A DNA stretch of 46,641 bases. It comes from Candidatus Binatia bacterium. Lineage in GTDB: Bacteria; Desulfobacterota_B; Binatia; UBA9968; JAJDTQ01. Made by a program: the position numbers and the translations under genes. The notes beneath the pieces were generated by a model. It searched no databases. It was not told the origin of the DNA and was given only the letters and a program-made list of their open reading frames with translations. The stretch covers positions 1 through 46,641 of the forward strand of contig JAJDTQ010000193.1 in NCBI GenBank assembly GCA_022827045.1. Reading direction: 5' to 3'. This document shows positions 24,423 to 33,347 of this stretch, one piece after another. How positions within the stretch are numbered: position 1 is the stretch's first letter; each line of letters begins with the position of its first letter.

Positions 24423-25271
24423 TCACACCCTTCCCCGCGGGCGCGCGACCACCTGCCCCCGGAAACTCAAGTCCACGGCCCGGAAACGGGCTCCCTGCCC
24501 CTGGAACTTCCGCAGGAACCACCGCATCCGCGTCAGCTTCTCGTCCCAGTCGCCCCAGCCCATGCGAAAAGGGACCGCGTACGAAACCGGATAGAGGACG
24601 ATGCCGCCGCCGGACTCGAAACGGATTTCCGACAGGCCCAGCGACGCCCGTTCCACTTTCCGTCCCAGGGCCACCGCCTGGGACAGCTTCTCCCGCGTGC
24701 CGGGCTCCCGCAGCGGCAACCGCGCGGCCCGCAGCCCGGTGATGAAGGGAAAGTCGACGGAGTCCTCGTCGTCGAGCGCCTTGAAGATGACGCCGTCGTC
24801 CGCGACGTAGTAGAGCTTGTCCAGCGCCACGATGGCGCTTGCGCTCCATTCCTCGATGTCGATCACCAGGCGGCTCGGGAGCTCCCGCCGTATCACGACC
24901 GACCGGACCCAGGGGTGCTGCCGCACCCTTTCCTCGATCTCCGTCGGATCGATGCTCCAGATGCCGGTATGAGGTCCCAGACCGGACATCACCACCAGGT
25001 CCGCCCCCTTGACCTTCTCCACGCCCACGACCTTCACCTCCCGGATGGCGAAGTAGGGGTGCGTCATGAAGAAGCCCGAAGCCTCCCCGGCCGCCGACCG
25101 GACCGTCTCCGCGGAAACGTCCAGCGCCGAGCGCGCCTGGCGATAAAGATCCGCGGAGTATCCCAGGCCAAGCCACCCGACCGCCGCCAGCGCCGCCAGC
25201 GAACCGCCGGCCGCCGCCATGGCCAGCCAACGCCTGCCGGACTTCCCGGACCGGACCGACGGCCTAGGCAT
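24423..25271 (-). CDS. ftsQ: Cell division protein FtsQ
   Basis: Bitopic divisome protein with a periplasmic POTRA domain. 282 residues: a basic cytoplasmic tail, one membrane segment (about 15-38, LAMAAAGGSLAALAAVGWLGL), POTRA beginning HPYFAIREVKVVGVEKV, then an FtsQ beta domain with HPWVRSVVIRRELPSRLVIDIEE. The ATG at 25271 overlaps the last 8 bases of ddl and has GGGAGG upstream; a start nine codons earlier is possible but lacks support. Position between ddl and ftsA is the standard dcw order. Confidence 0.93.
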   Translation of the reverse strand: MPRPSVRSGKSGRRWLAMAAAGGSLAALAAVGWLGLGYSADLYRQARSALDVSAETVRSAAGEASGFFMTHPYFAIREVKVVGVEKVKGADLVVMSGLGPHTGIWSIDPTEIEERVRQHPWVRSVVIRRELPSRLVIDIEEWSASAIVALDKLYYVADDGVIFKALDDEDSVDFPFITGLRAARLPLREPGTREKLSQAVALGRKVERASLGLSEIRFESGGGIVLYPVSYAVPFRMGWGDWDEKLTRMRWFLRKFQGQGARFRAVDLSFRGQVVARPRGRV

Positions 25272-26220
25272 CGCCTCCCTCCCGCGCGGCCGCGGCATTC
25301 TTCAACGAAGCGCGCTCCAGAATCCGCTCCACCAGCCCGCCGAAGTCGATTCCGACCCCCGCGGCGATCTCCGGCAGGAGGCTCAGCGGAGTCATCCCCG
25401 GCAGCGTGTTGACCTCCAGCACGTACAACCGCCGTTCCCGGGAGAGGCGGAAGTCCACCCGGGGCGCTCCCTCGCACCCCAACGCCGCGCAGGCCCGGGC
25501 CGCCAACCGCATGGCCTTGCGATAGAGCACGCCCGGCAGGGGAGCCGGGAAGACGTGGGACGCCATGCCGGAGGTGTACTTGGTCTTGAAGTCGTAGAAA
25601 CCCTTCGCCGGCCTGATCTCGGTGACCCCCAGGGCCTCGCCGTTGAGCAGCCCCACGGTAATTTCCCTGCCGGCCACGTACCGCTCCACCAGCGCGTCCC
25701 GGTCCGACCGGCACGCCTCGCGCAACGCCGGAGCCAGGTCCCTTCGCCGCCGCACGATGGTGACGCCGATGGAGGAACCCTCGGCCCGCGGTTTCACCAC
25801 GGCGGGCAACGGGAGTTTCGCCGCCGCCTCTCCATCTCCGGACACCACCTGATACGGCGGCGTCGGAACCCGGTTCCGTACCAGCACCTCCTTGGTCAAC
25901 ACCTTGTCCATACACAACGCCGAGGCGGTCACGCCCGAACCCGTATAGGGGATGCCCATGACCTCCAGCAGTCCCTGCACGCAGCCGTCCTCGCCGATCT
26001 TGCCATGCAGCGCGTTGAAGACGACGTCGACGCGACGCTTGCGCAGTTGTCCGGGCAAATCCCGGCCCACGTCGATGAGAGACACTCCCCTGTAACCCCG
26101 TTGCCGCAAGGCGTCGGCGACCTCCTTCCCCGACACCAGCGACACTTCCCTTTCCGCCGAGGGACCGCCGTAGAGGACCCCCACCCGGCGCGTTCGCCAG
26201 GCTGCCGGCGGCGCGCTCAT
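25264..26220 (-). CDS. ddl: D-alanine-D-alanine ligase
   Basis: ATP-grasp enzyme making the D-Ala-D-Ala dipeptide for MurF. 318 residues from the ATG at 26220, which overlaps the murB stop as ATGA; a GTG three codons upstream is the alternative. Motifs: VLYGGPSAEREVSL, FNALHGKIGEDGCVQGLLE, PAVVKPRAEGSSIGV, ERYVAGREITVGLL and YVLEVNTLPGMTPLSLLPE. The omega-loop KGFYDFKTKYTSG has the Tyr-type signature consistent with D-Ala rather than D-Lac ligase (inference). Confidence 0.96.
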   Translation of the reverse strand: MSAPPAAWRTRRVGVLYGGPSAEREVSLVSGKEVADALRQRGYRGVSLIDVGRDLPGQLRKRRVDVVFNALHGKIGEDGCVQGLLEVMGIPYTGSGVTASALCMDKVLTKEVLVRNRVPTPPYQVVSGDGEAAAKLPLPAVVKPRAEGSSIGVTIVRRRRDLAPALREACRSDRDALVERYVAGREITVGLLNGEALGVTEIRPAKGFYDFKTKYTSGMASHVFPAPLPGVLYRKAMRLAARACAALGCEGAPRVDFRLSRERRLYVLEVNTLPGMTPLSLLPEIAAGVGIDFGGLVERILERASLKNAAAAREGGDA

Positions 26221-27131
26221 GGCGCCCACTCCCCGGCGAACCGCACCTCGGTTTGCAGGGTGACCGAGAACCGGCTCTCCACCCTGCTGCTCACCTGCTC
26301 GATCAGCCGCCGGACGTCCTCGGCCCGGGCGTCGCCGCGGTTGACGATGAAGTTCGCGTGGCGCCGCGACACCTCGGCGCCGCCCACCCGCAGTCCCTTG
26401 AGCCCCGACGCCTCGATCAGCCTTCCGGCATAGTCGCCCGGCGGATTGCGGAACACCGAACCGAAGTTCGGATGGCCCGACGGCTGACTCTCCCGGCGCC
26501 GCGCCATGATGGCGCGCATGCGTGCGTCCACTACATCGGGCGTCTCCGGCGTCAGCGCCAACCCGACGCGGGTGACGACGGCGCCCTCGGGCAGCCGCGC
26601 CTCGCGATACGAGAAGCTCAACTCCTCGTGCGCCAAGACCAAGGGCTCGCCGCAGGCGTCGACCGCCTCAACCCTGGTCACGATCCGCTCCATTTCCGAT
26701 CCGTAGGCGCCGGCATTCATCACCAGCGAACCGCCCACGCTGCCGGGGATGCCCTCGGCGAACTCCAGTCCGCCCAACCCGCGGCGCACCGTTTCGCGCA
26801 CCAGCCGGCTCACCGCGTAGGCGGCGCCCACGTCCGCGCCCGCATCCCGCCAGCGCACCCGGCGAAACTCCCCCCGCAACCGCACGACCACACCGCGCAC
26901 CCCCCGATCGCTGACCAACAGGTTGCTGCCGTTGCCCAACAACAGCACCGGCACGCGGCGGCATGCCAATACCCTCAGGCATGCGCTCAGGCCCCGGTTC
27001 GTATTCGCCTCCACGAAGTAGTCCGCGGGCCCGCCGACCTTGAAAGAGGTGTAGCGGGCCAGCGGCTCGCGCACCCGCACCGCCACGCCGGCGATGCCGC
27101 TCAGCTCCGTGGTCAATCGGTCGGTGCCCAT
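26217..27131 (-). CDS. murB: UDP-N-acetylenolpyruvoylglucosamine reductase MurB
   Basis: FAD enzyme reducing UDP-GlcNAc-enolpyruvate to UDP-MurNAc. 304 residues, the short type II-like MurB. Motifs: YTSFKVGGPADYF, LLGNGSNLLVSDRGVRG, EFAEGIPGSVGGSLVMNAGAYG, the catalytic Ser in HPNFGSVFRNP and the catalytic Glu in LQTEVRFAGEW. The start overlaps the end of murC by 19 bases, and its stop overlaps ddl (ATGA), so murC-murB-ddl are translationally linked. Confidence 0.97.
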   Translation of the reverse strand: MGTDRLTTELSGIAGVAVRVREPLARYTSFKVGGPADYFVEANTNRGLSACLRVLACRRVPVLLLGNGSNLLVSDRGVRGVVVRLRGEFRRVRWRDAGADVGAAYAVSRLVRETVRRGLGGLEFAEGIPGSVGGSLVMNAGAYGSEMERIVTRVEAVDACGEPLVLAHEELSFSYREARLPEGAVVTRVGLALTPETPDVVDARMRAIMARRRESQPSGHPNFGSVFRNPPGDYAGRLIEASGLKGLRVGGAEVSRRHANFIVNRGDARAEDVRRLIEQVSSRVESRFSVTLQTEVRFAGEWAP

Positions 27132-28522
27132 TGCTTCTGTTCTCGCAAGGACTCAAGCAGTGTCTCCCCAACCTTGTGGATGTCCCCGGCGCCGAGGGTC
27201 AGGACCATGTCGCCGTCCGCGAGCCGCGGCAGGAGGCCGCCGGCTACATCCTCCTTGGCGGCGACGAACTCCACGTCCATGTGCCCCCGGCGCCTGATGG
27301 CGCGGTACAACTCCTCGCTGCTGGCCCCCGGCACCGGCTCCTCTCCGGCGGCGTAGATGTCGGTGACGATCAGCCGATGGACGCCGTCGAACGCCGAGAC
27401 GAAGTCCTCGAACAGGTCCTTCGTGCGGCTGTAACGGTGCGGCTGAAACACCACCGTCAAGGGACGCCCCCAACCCTCGGTGATGGCCTGGAGGGTGGAC
27501 TCGATCTCCGTCGGATGATGCCCGTAGTCGTCCATGACGAGGATCCCGGCCACCTCGCCCTTGATCTCCGACCGGCGGTGGATGCCGGCGAATCGACCCA
27601 GAGCCTCTGCCGCGTCGGCAAAGTCGATGCCCAGCTCCACCGCCACGGCGATGGCCGCCAGGGCGTTGGCGACGCTGTGGCGGCCCGGCATGGGCAATGT
27701 CACCGCTCCCAGCGCCCGGCCGTGGCGCAGCACCGAGAAACTCGACTCCATCTGCCGTGTGCGAACCTCCTCGGCGCTGAAGTCCGCGTCCGCCGAAAGG
27801 CCGTAGGTGACCACCCGCTTGTTCACCCGTGGTATCAGTCCACGGACCGTCGGATGGTCCAGGCAGAGCACCGCCACCCCGTAGAAGGGCACCTTGTTGA
27901 CGAACTCGAGGAACGCCTCGGCGAGCTCCTCCGTCGTGCCGTAGTACTCGATGTGCTCGCGGTCTATGTTGGTCACCACCGCCAACGACGGCGACAGCAG
28001 CAGGAAGGTGCCGTCGCTTTCGTCGGCCTCGGCCACCAGGATGTCGCCTCTGCCCATCTGCGCGTTTCCGGCCAGGGACCGTATCCGGCCGCCGATGACC
28101 AGGGTCGGATCCATTCGCGCCTCGGTCAGGACGTGTCCGATCATCGACGTCGTGGTGGTCTTCCCGTGGCTGCCCGCCACCGCGATGCCGTACTTCATGC
28201 GCATGAGCTCGGCGAGCATCTCGGCGCGCGGAATCACCGGGACCTGGCGCTCCTTGGCCGCCACCACCTCCGGGTTGGAGAACTTCACCGCGGTGGAGAT
28301 CACCACTACGGAAAGACCCTCGGCCAGGTTGGCGGCATCATGGCCGATGCGCACCTCCGCCCCCAGGGACCGCAGACGCCGCGTGGCGTCGCTCTCCTGA
28401 AGATCGGAGCCGCTTATCTCGTAACCCAGGTTCAGCAAGACCTCCGCGATTCCGCTCATGCCGACGCCGCCGATGCCGACGAAGTGCACACGATGGCGTC
28501 TTTCGAAAGCCCTCGGACCCAT
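27113..28522 (-). CDS. murC: UDP-N-acetylmuramate-L-alanine ligase MurC
   Basis: Adds L-Ala to UDP-MurNAc in the cytosol. 469 residues from the ATG at 28522, 7 bases after the murG stop; an in-frame ATG at 28555 would overlap murG by 26 bases. Motifs: VHFVGIGGVGMSGIAEVL, P-loop VAGSHGKTTTTSM, DESDGTFL, NIDREHIEYYG, PGRHSVANALAA, and FAGIHRRSEIKGE followed by VMDDYGHHPTEI and VFQPHRYSRTKDLF. Complete three-domain Mur ligase. Confidence 0.97.
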   Translation of the reverse strand: MGPRAFERRHRVHFVGIGGVGMSGIAEVLLNLGYEISGSDLQESDATRRLRSLGAEVRIGHDAANLAEGLSVVVISTAVKFSNPEVVAAKERQVPVIPRAEMLAELMRMKYGIAVAGSHGKTTTTSMIGHVLTEARMDPTLVIGGRIRSLAGNAQMGRGDILVAEADESDGTFLLLSPSLAVVTNIDREHIEYYGTTEELAEAFLEFVNKVPFYGVAVLCLDHPTVRGLIPRVNKRVVTYGLSADADFSAEEVRTRQMESSFSVLRHGRALGAVTLPMPGRHSVANALAAIAVAVELGIDFADAAEALGRFAGIHRRSEIKGEVAGILVMDDYGHHPTEIESTLQAITEGWGRPLTVVFQPHRYSRTKDLFEDFVSAFDGVHRLIVTDIYAAGEEPVPGASSEELYRAIRRRGHMDVEFVAAKEDVAGGLLPRLADGDMVLTLGAGDIHKVGETLLESLREQKQWAPTD

Positions 28523-28529
28523 CGGCCCA

Positions 28530-29603
28530 TCACCGCCATTCGGGGACGAGGGCATGGCACTCGTCCACGATTCGTTCGGCCGCGTCCCCCCGGCCGAGCC
28601 GCGCGGCTGCGCGGCCCATGGCCGATCGCCGCGCGGCATCCCCGTGGAGGGCGCGGATGGTTTCGGCCAACCCCGAGGATGTCAGTTCCTGTTCCACGAT
28701 CACCTCGGCGGCGCCGGCTTCCTCGAGGGCCTGGGCATTGAGCCTTTGGTGGTCGTGAGCCGCGTACGGGTACGGGACCAACACCGAGGGCTTGCCGAAT
28801 ACCGTCAACTCCGACAGCGTCGAGGCCCCGGCCCGGCACAGCACCAGGTCGGCCGCGGCGTACGCGCTGTCCATGCGGTCGATGAACGGCAGCACCTCAG
28901 CCGCGCACGGCAGCGACTCATAGCCCTTTCTCACCAGTTCCTCGTCGGCGCGCCCGGTCTGGTGCGTCACCCGGAACCCGGCCGCGGTATCGCCCAGATG
29001 CGTCAGCGCGCCCAGCACCGCCTCGTTGATCCGGCGAGCCCCGGCGCTGCCGCCGAAGACCAGCAGATGAAAGCGGTCCTCCCGCTCCACCGCGGGAAGG
29101 TCGCGCCACCGTACCGGCGTGCCCGTCAGCACGACCTTGGCCCCGGGGAAATAGTCCACGCTCTCGCGGAAGCTCGTGAAGATCCGGTCCACCAGCCGGC
29201 CCAGGACGCGGTTGGTGAATCCCGGGCGCAGGTTCTGCTCCAGGATCGCGCAACGGACGCGCCGCGACACCCCCGCCAGCAACAGCGGCCCCGAGGCGTA
29301 GCCGCCGAGGCCGATGATGCACTGGGGATCGAAGCGGCGGATGATGGAGCGAGAGCGCCACAGGCTCGCGGGTATTCCGTACAGACCCTCCAGCAACCCC
29401 TTGAGGCCGCGCCCCTTGAGGCCGCGAATAGGCAGCAGCTCCAGCGGAAACTCGGTCTGCGGGATCACCCGGCTTTCGATGCCCCAGCGGCTCCCTACGA
29501 AGAGGATACGCGCCGCGTCGTTGCGCCGGCGGAACTCCCGGGCCACGGCCAGGCCGGGAAAGAGGTGTCCTCCGGTGCCGCCGCCGGCCACGATCAGTCT
29601 CAT
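28530..29603 (-). CDS. murG: Lipid II synthase MurG (UDP-GlcNAc transferase)
   Basis: Adds GlcNAc to lipid I on the inner face of the membrane. 357 residues from the ATG at 29603, preceded by GGAGGAGG and overlapping the ftsW stop (ATGA). GT28 motifs: VAGGGTGGHLFPGLAVA, CIIGLGGYASGP, LEQNLRPGFTNR, LVFGGSAGARRINEAV and LVLCRAGASTLSELTVFGKPSVLVPYP. The open frame continues through ftsW to 30395 in another frame and is not coding there. Confidence 0.97.
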   Translation of the reverse strand: MRLIVAGGGTGGHLFPGLAVAREFRRRNDAARILFVGSRWGIESRVIPQTEFPLELLPIRGLKGRGLKGLLEGLYGIPASLWRSRSIIRRFDPQCIIGLGGYASGPLLLAGVSRRVRCAILEQNLRPGFTNRVLGRLVDRIFTSFRESVDYFPGAKVVLTGTPVRWRDLPAVEREDRFHLLVFGGSAGARRINEAVLGALTHLGDTAAGFRVTHQTGRADEELVRKGYESLPCAAEVLPFIDRMDSAYAAADLVLCRAGASTLSELTVFGKPSVLVPYPYAAHDHQRLNAQALEEAGAAEVIVEQELTSSGLAETIRALHGDAARRSAMGRAAARLGRGDAAERIVDECHALVPEWR

Positions 29604-30700
29604 GGCTGTGTCCTCCTCCAGGAGACGCCCAGAAGCATTCCCGCGACCGTCAAGTGGACTACCAGGGCCGAGCCGCCGTAGCTGACGAACGGCAGCACCA
29701 GTCCCTTGGTGGGCACCAGGCCCATGACCACGCTCATGTGCACCAGCGCCTGGAGCCCCAGGAGCATGGTGAGCCCGAACACCATCAGGCGGATGAAAGG
29801 ATCCTCGCTTTCCAGGGCCAGCCGCAGGCCGCGATAGAGCAGTATGCCGAACAACCCCACCACCAGCAGCGCCCCCCACAGACCCAGCTCCTCCCCGATC
29901 ACCGAGTAGATGAAGTCGGTGTGGGCCTCCGGCAGGTAAAGGAGCTTCTGGCGGCTCTGGCCCAGCCCGCGGCCCCACAACTGCCCCGAGCCGAAGGCGA
30001 TGTAGGACTGGATGATCTGGAACCCGCTGTCGGCGGAGTCGCTCCAGGGGTCCAGAAAGGCCAGCAGCCGTTTCACCCGGTAGTCGGCCGACATGACGAG
30101 GAAGGCCGCCAGCGGCAGCGCCGCCGCCGCCACGCAGGCGAGATGCTTCACCTGGCTGCCGCCCACGAACAGCATGGCCATGGCCAGGATCGCGAGAATG
30201 AAAGCCGAGCCGAAGTCCGGCTCCGCCATCAGCAGGGCCACGAACGCCCCGGTCACCAGCAGCGGGGGCAGAACGCCGGGAACGAACCTGTCCAGCCGGT
30301 CGGCTCTTCTGGACAGAGAGTAGGCCAGGTAGAGTACGAAACACACCTTGGCCACCTCCGAGGGCTGGAACAGGAACGGCGATACCCCCAGCCAACGATG
30401 GGCGCCGCCCCGGGCCACGCCGACATCCGGAATCAGCACCAGCACCAGCGCCACCAGGGCGGCGACGAGCAGCGGGCCTGCTAGACGGCGATAGGCAGGC
30501 GGCGGCAGCAACAAGGCCACGGAGAGTCCCAGCAGGCCGAGGCCGGCGGCCACCAACTGCTTGCGGAACAGGTAGGTACCGTCGCCGAAACGTTCATGGG
30601 CGAAGAGGTAGCTGGTGTTCAGAACCATGGTGATGCCGATGGCGAGCAACGCCACCAGGCTCGCAAGCATCCACCGGTCCACGTTGCGAATCCCGTTCAT
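29600..30700 (-). CDS. ftsW: SEDS glycosyltransferase FtsW
   Basis: Septal peptidoglycan polymerase with about ten membrane segments, partner of FtsI. 366 residues from the ATG at 30700, which overlaps the murD stop (ATGA). SEDS features: HRWLGVSPFLFQPSEVAKVCFV, MAEPDFGSAFILAI (with the conserved Asp region), RLLAFLDPWSDSADSGFQIIQSYIAFGSGQLWGRGLGQS split by loops, AHTDFIYSVIGEELG and LVPTKGLVLPFVSYGGSALV. No cytoplasmic extension. Confidence 0.96.
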   Translation of the reverse strand: MNGIRNVDRWMLASLVALLAIGITMVLNTSYLFAHERFGDGTYLFRKQLVAAGLGLLGLSVALLLPPPAYRRLAGPLLVAALVALVLVLIPDVGVARGGAHRWLGVSPFLFQPSEVAKVCFVLYLAYSLSRRADRLDRFVPGVLPPLLVTGAFVALLMAEPDFGSAFILAILAMAMLFVGGSQVKHLACVAAAALPLAAFLVMSADYRVKRLLAFLDPWSDSADSGFQIIQSYIAFGSGQLWGRGLGQSRQKLLYLPEAHTDFIYSVIGEELGLWGALLVVGLFGILLYRGLRLALESEDPFIRLMVFGLTMLLGLQALVHMSVVMGLVPTKGLVLPFVSYGGSALVVHLTVAGMLLGVSWRRTQP

Positions 30701-32037
30701 AGGGCCTGCACCAGCTCCTTGAACGCGCGGCCCCGCTCGGCGTAGTTCTCGAACATGTCGAAGCTCGAGCATGCCGGCGACAACAGCACCACGTCGCCGG
30801 CATGAGCGGCGGCCCGGGCCTCGCGCACCGCTTCTCCGAGATCCGTCACGACCAAAGTGTCGGTCAATGCCCCCAGGGCCTCTTTCATGAGCTCCGCGGA
30901 TGCCCCCAACAGGATCAGCTTGCGCACCCGCTCCCGTACCAGCGGGGCCAGTCCGCCGTAGCCGCCGCCTTTATCGACGCCGCCGGCGATGAGCACGATG
31001 GGGCTGTCGAAGCTGGCCAGCGACTTCCGGACGGCGCCGACGTTGGTGCCCTTGGAGTCGTTGAAGTAGCGCGCCCCGGCGACCTCCCGGACGAATTCCA
31101 GCCGATGCTCGACGCCCGGGAAACACCTGGTCGCGGCGCGGATGTGACGTCCTTCGACGCCCACGGCCTTGGCCGCGCACACCGCCGCCATGACGTTCTC
31201 CACGTTGTGGACCCCCCGCAGCCTTACGTCGCTCAGGGGGAACCGCTCTTCGGCGCCGCCGCCGCGCCAGACGATGGCGTCCGCCGTGGCAAAGGCACCC
31301 TCTTCCGCCCTTGACCAGCCGAAGGAAACCACCCGGGCGTCCAGTCCATCCCGCAAGCCCCACACCCAGGGGTCGTCGCGGTTCAGCACGGCGAGGTCGC
31401 CGGGTTGCTGGGCGGCGAAGATCCTGGCCTTGGCCGCGCCGTAGCTCGAGAGGCCGTCGTATCGGTCGAGATGGTCCTCGCTGAGGTTGAGGTACAGGGC
31501 GACGCGGGGCCGGAAATCGCGGACCCATTCGAGCTGGAAACTGCTGACTTCCACGACGCCCCAGTCCCAGTTCCCGTCCACGTACTCGATGAGCGGCCGG
31601 CCGATGTTGCCGCCCGCGAAGACACGCAGCCCGGCCGCTTCCAGGACGGCGGCCACGAGGCGGGTGGTGGTGGTCTTTCCGTTGGTCCCGGTGATGGCGA
31701 CCATGGGGGTCCGGCTGAAACGCGCCGCCAGCTCGATCTCGCTCAACACCTCGATCTCGCGATCGACGGCTTCCACCAGCAGTGGATTGTCCCGCGGCAC
31801 TCCGGGGCTGGGAACCACCGCGTCCACGCCGTCGAGCCAGGCCGTTCGCTCCGGGCCGAAGTGACAGGCGGCCGGCACCGGCAACCGCGACAGCTCGTCC
31901 TTTGCCTGCGACATCCGGTCTTCCGCGCGCGCGTCCGCGCCCACCACCCGGGCGCCGCGGGCGGCCAGAAACCGCGCCGCCGCCAGGCCGGTGCGGGCAA
32001 GTCCCAGCACCAGGATCCTTTTGCCCTCCACTTCCAT
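30697..32037 (-). CDS. murD: UDP-N-acetylmuramoylalanine-D-glutamate ligase MurD
   Basis: Adds D-Glu to UDP-MurNAc-L-Ala. 446 residues from the ATG at 32037 (GGAG about 10 bases upstream). The open frame continues to 32184, but that part lies in the MITE-like element. Motifs: ILVLGLARTGLAAARFLAARG, SPGVPRDNPL, MVAITGTNGKTTTTRL, EVSSFQLEWV, LNLSEDHLDRYDG, GVHNVENVMAA, FNDSKGTNVGAV and LIAGGVDKGGGY. It is separated from mraY by 229 bases because of the insertion, whereas all neighbours are tightly packed. Confidence 0.97.
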   Translation of the reverse strand: MEVEGKRILVLGLARTGLAAARFLAARGARVVGADARAEDRMSQAKDELSRLPVPAACHFGPERTAWLDGVDAVVPSPGVPRDNPLLVEAVDREIEVLSEIELAARFSRTPMVAITGTNGKTTTTRLVAAVLEAAGLRVFAGGNIGRPLIEYVDGNWDWGVVEVSSFQLEWVRDFRPRVALYLNLSEDHLDRYDGLSSYGAAKARIFAAQQPGDLAVLNRDDPWVWGLRDGLDARVVSFGWSRAEEGAFATADAIVWRGGGAEERFPLSDVRLRGVHNVENVMAAVCAAKAVGVEGRHIRAATRCFPGVEHRLEFVREVAGARYFNDSKGTNVGAVRKSLASFDSPIVLIAGGVDKGGGYGGLAPLVRERVRKLILLGASAELMKEALGALTDTLVVTDLGEAVREARAAAHAGDVVLLSPACSSFDMFENYAERGRAFKELVQAL

Positions 32038-32095
32038 CACGGGTTCTCCGCCCGTTTCCGGCTCCGTGTTGCGTGCCTCCGCCGTTCCCGTCACT

Positions 32096-32260
32096 CTAGT
32101 GTCCTGTCTGGTTAATTCGCACCATAATCTGCTTGTCTTTTTCGCCGTCGGCTGCGTTGCTCTTCCTCGCGTGGTACCCGCCACTGCTCGTCATCGCACC
32201 TTGCCGACAACGAAAAATCCTGCGCATCTTATGGCGCGAATTAACCAGACAGGACACCAG
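32096..32260. mobile_element. MITE-like 165-bp element with 32-bp terminal inverted repeats
   Basis: Ends 32096-32127 and 32229-32260 are inverted repeats matching at 30 of 32 positions, including a perfect 21-base run (TGTCCTGTCTGGTTAATTCGC). The interior has a further near-complementary pair (TTTTTCG-N2-GTCGGC at about 32138-32152 against its complement near 32203-32217) and GGTACC near the centre, so the whole element can fold as one long hairpin. It codes for nothing recognisable. It lies 6 bases after the mraY stop and 58 bases before murD. No clear target-site duplication is seen. A non-autonomous insertion-sequence derivative is the best reading. Confidence 0.8.
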
Positions 32261-32266
32261 GACCCT

Positions 32267-33343
32267 TCAGCGCAGCTTGAGCGTGCTCAACGCGAACAGC
32301 GCGCAAATGATCGACACGATCCAGAACCGCACGATGATCTGCGGTTCCGGCCAACCCTTCAGCTCATAGTGGTGGTGGATGGGCGCCATGCGAAAGACGC
32401 GTTTGCCGCGCAGCTTGAAGGACGCCACCTGTACGATCACCGACACCGCCTCCACCACGAAGACGCCCCCCACCACCACCAACAGAATCTCGTTCTTGCT
32501 GATGACCGCGAGGATCCCCAGAGCGGCTCCCAGACCCAGACTGCCGACGTCGCCCATGAACATCTGCGCCGGATAGGTGTTGAACCAGAGGAAACCCAGG
32601 CCCGCGGCCACCACCGCGGCGCAGAACACCGTCAGCTCTCCGACCCGGGACACGTGGGGGATCTGCAGATACTCGGCGAACTTCACGTGGCCCGCGAGAT
32701 AGACGATGAGCGCGTACGTGGCGGCGGCGGTCATCACCGGGCCGATGGCGAGGCCGTCGAGACCGTCGGTGAGGTTGACGGCGTTGGAAGCGCCCACCAC
32801 CACCACCACCGCGAACGGGACGTACCAGAGCCCCAACTCCGGGCGTACGTTCTTGAAGAAGGGGACGGCGACGGTGCTGCTGAAATCTGGCTGTAGTAGT
32901 AGCACCACCGTCGCCGCCGAGGCCACGGCGATCTGGGGAATGAGCTTGCTCCACATGCCCAGTCCCCGGCTGCTCTCACGCCGGACCTTGAGGAAGTCGT
33001 CGATGAGGCCGATGGCCGCGAAGGCCACCGTGACCGCGAGCGCCACCAGCACGTACACGTTGGTAACGTCGCCCACCAACACGGTGGACAACACCAGGGA
33101 GAGCACGATCAGGGCCCCCCCCATGGTGGGGGTGCCGGCCTTGCCGGCATGGCGGTCCGGGCCGTCGTCCCGAATCGGTTGCCGGATCTGCCACTCCTTG
33201 AGGGCGCGGATGAGGTAGGGGCCGATGACGAAGGCCAGCAGCAATGACACGAGAGCCGCCAGTGCCGCGCGAAACGTGATGTAGCGGAACACGTTCAGGA
33301 CCGGGAACGTGGTATGCAGCGGAAACAGCAGAAGATACAGCAC
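32267..33343 (-). CDS. mraY: Phospho-MurNAc-pentapeptide transferase MraY
   Basis: Integral membrane enzyme making lipid I from UDP-MurNAc-pentapeptide and undecaprenyl phosphate. 358 residues with about ten membrane segments. Motifs: KAGTPTMGGALIV (about 68-80), FAAIGLIDDFLK with the Asp115/Asp116 pair, SNAVNLTDGLDGLAIG (about 186-200), FNTYPAQMFMGDVGSLGLG and RMAPIHHHYELKGWPEPQI. It starts 4 bases after the murF stop. The MITE-like element follows its stop directly. Confidence 0.98.
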   Translation of the reverse strand: MLYLLLFPLHTTFPVLNVFRYITFRAALAALVSLLLAFVIGPYLIRALKEWQIRQPIRDDGPDRHAGKAGTPTMGGALIVLSLVLSTVLVGDVTNVYVLVALAVTVAFAAIGLIDDFLKVRRESSRGLGMWSKLIPQIAVASAATVVLLLQPDFSSTVAVPFFKNVRPELGLWYVPFAVVVVVGASNAVNLTDGLDGLAIGPVMTAAATYALIVYLAGHVKFAEYLQIPHVSRVGELTVFCAAVVAAGLGFLWFNTYPAQMFMGDVGSLGLGAALGILAVISKNEILLVVVGGVFVVEAVSVIVQVASFKLRGKRVFRMAPIHHHYELKGWPEPQIIVRFWIVSIICALFALSTLKLR

Positions 33344-33347
33344 GACG

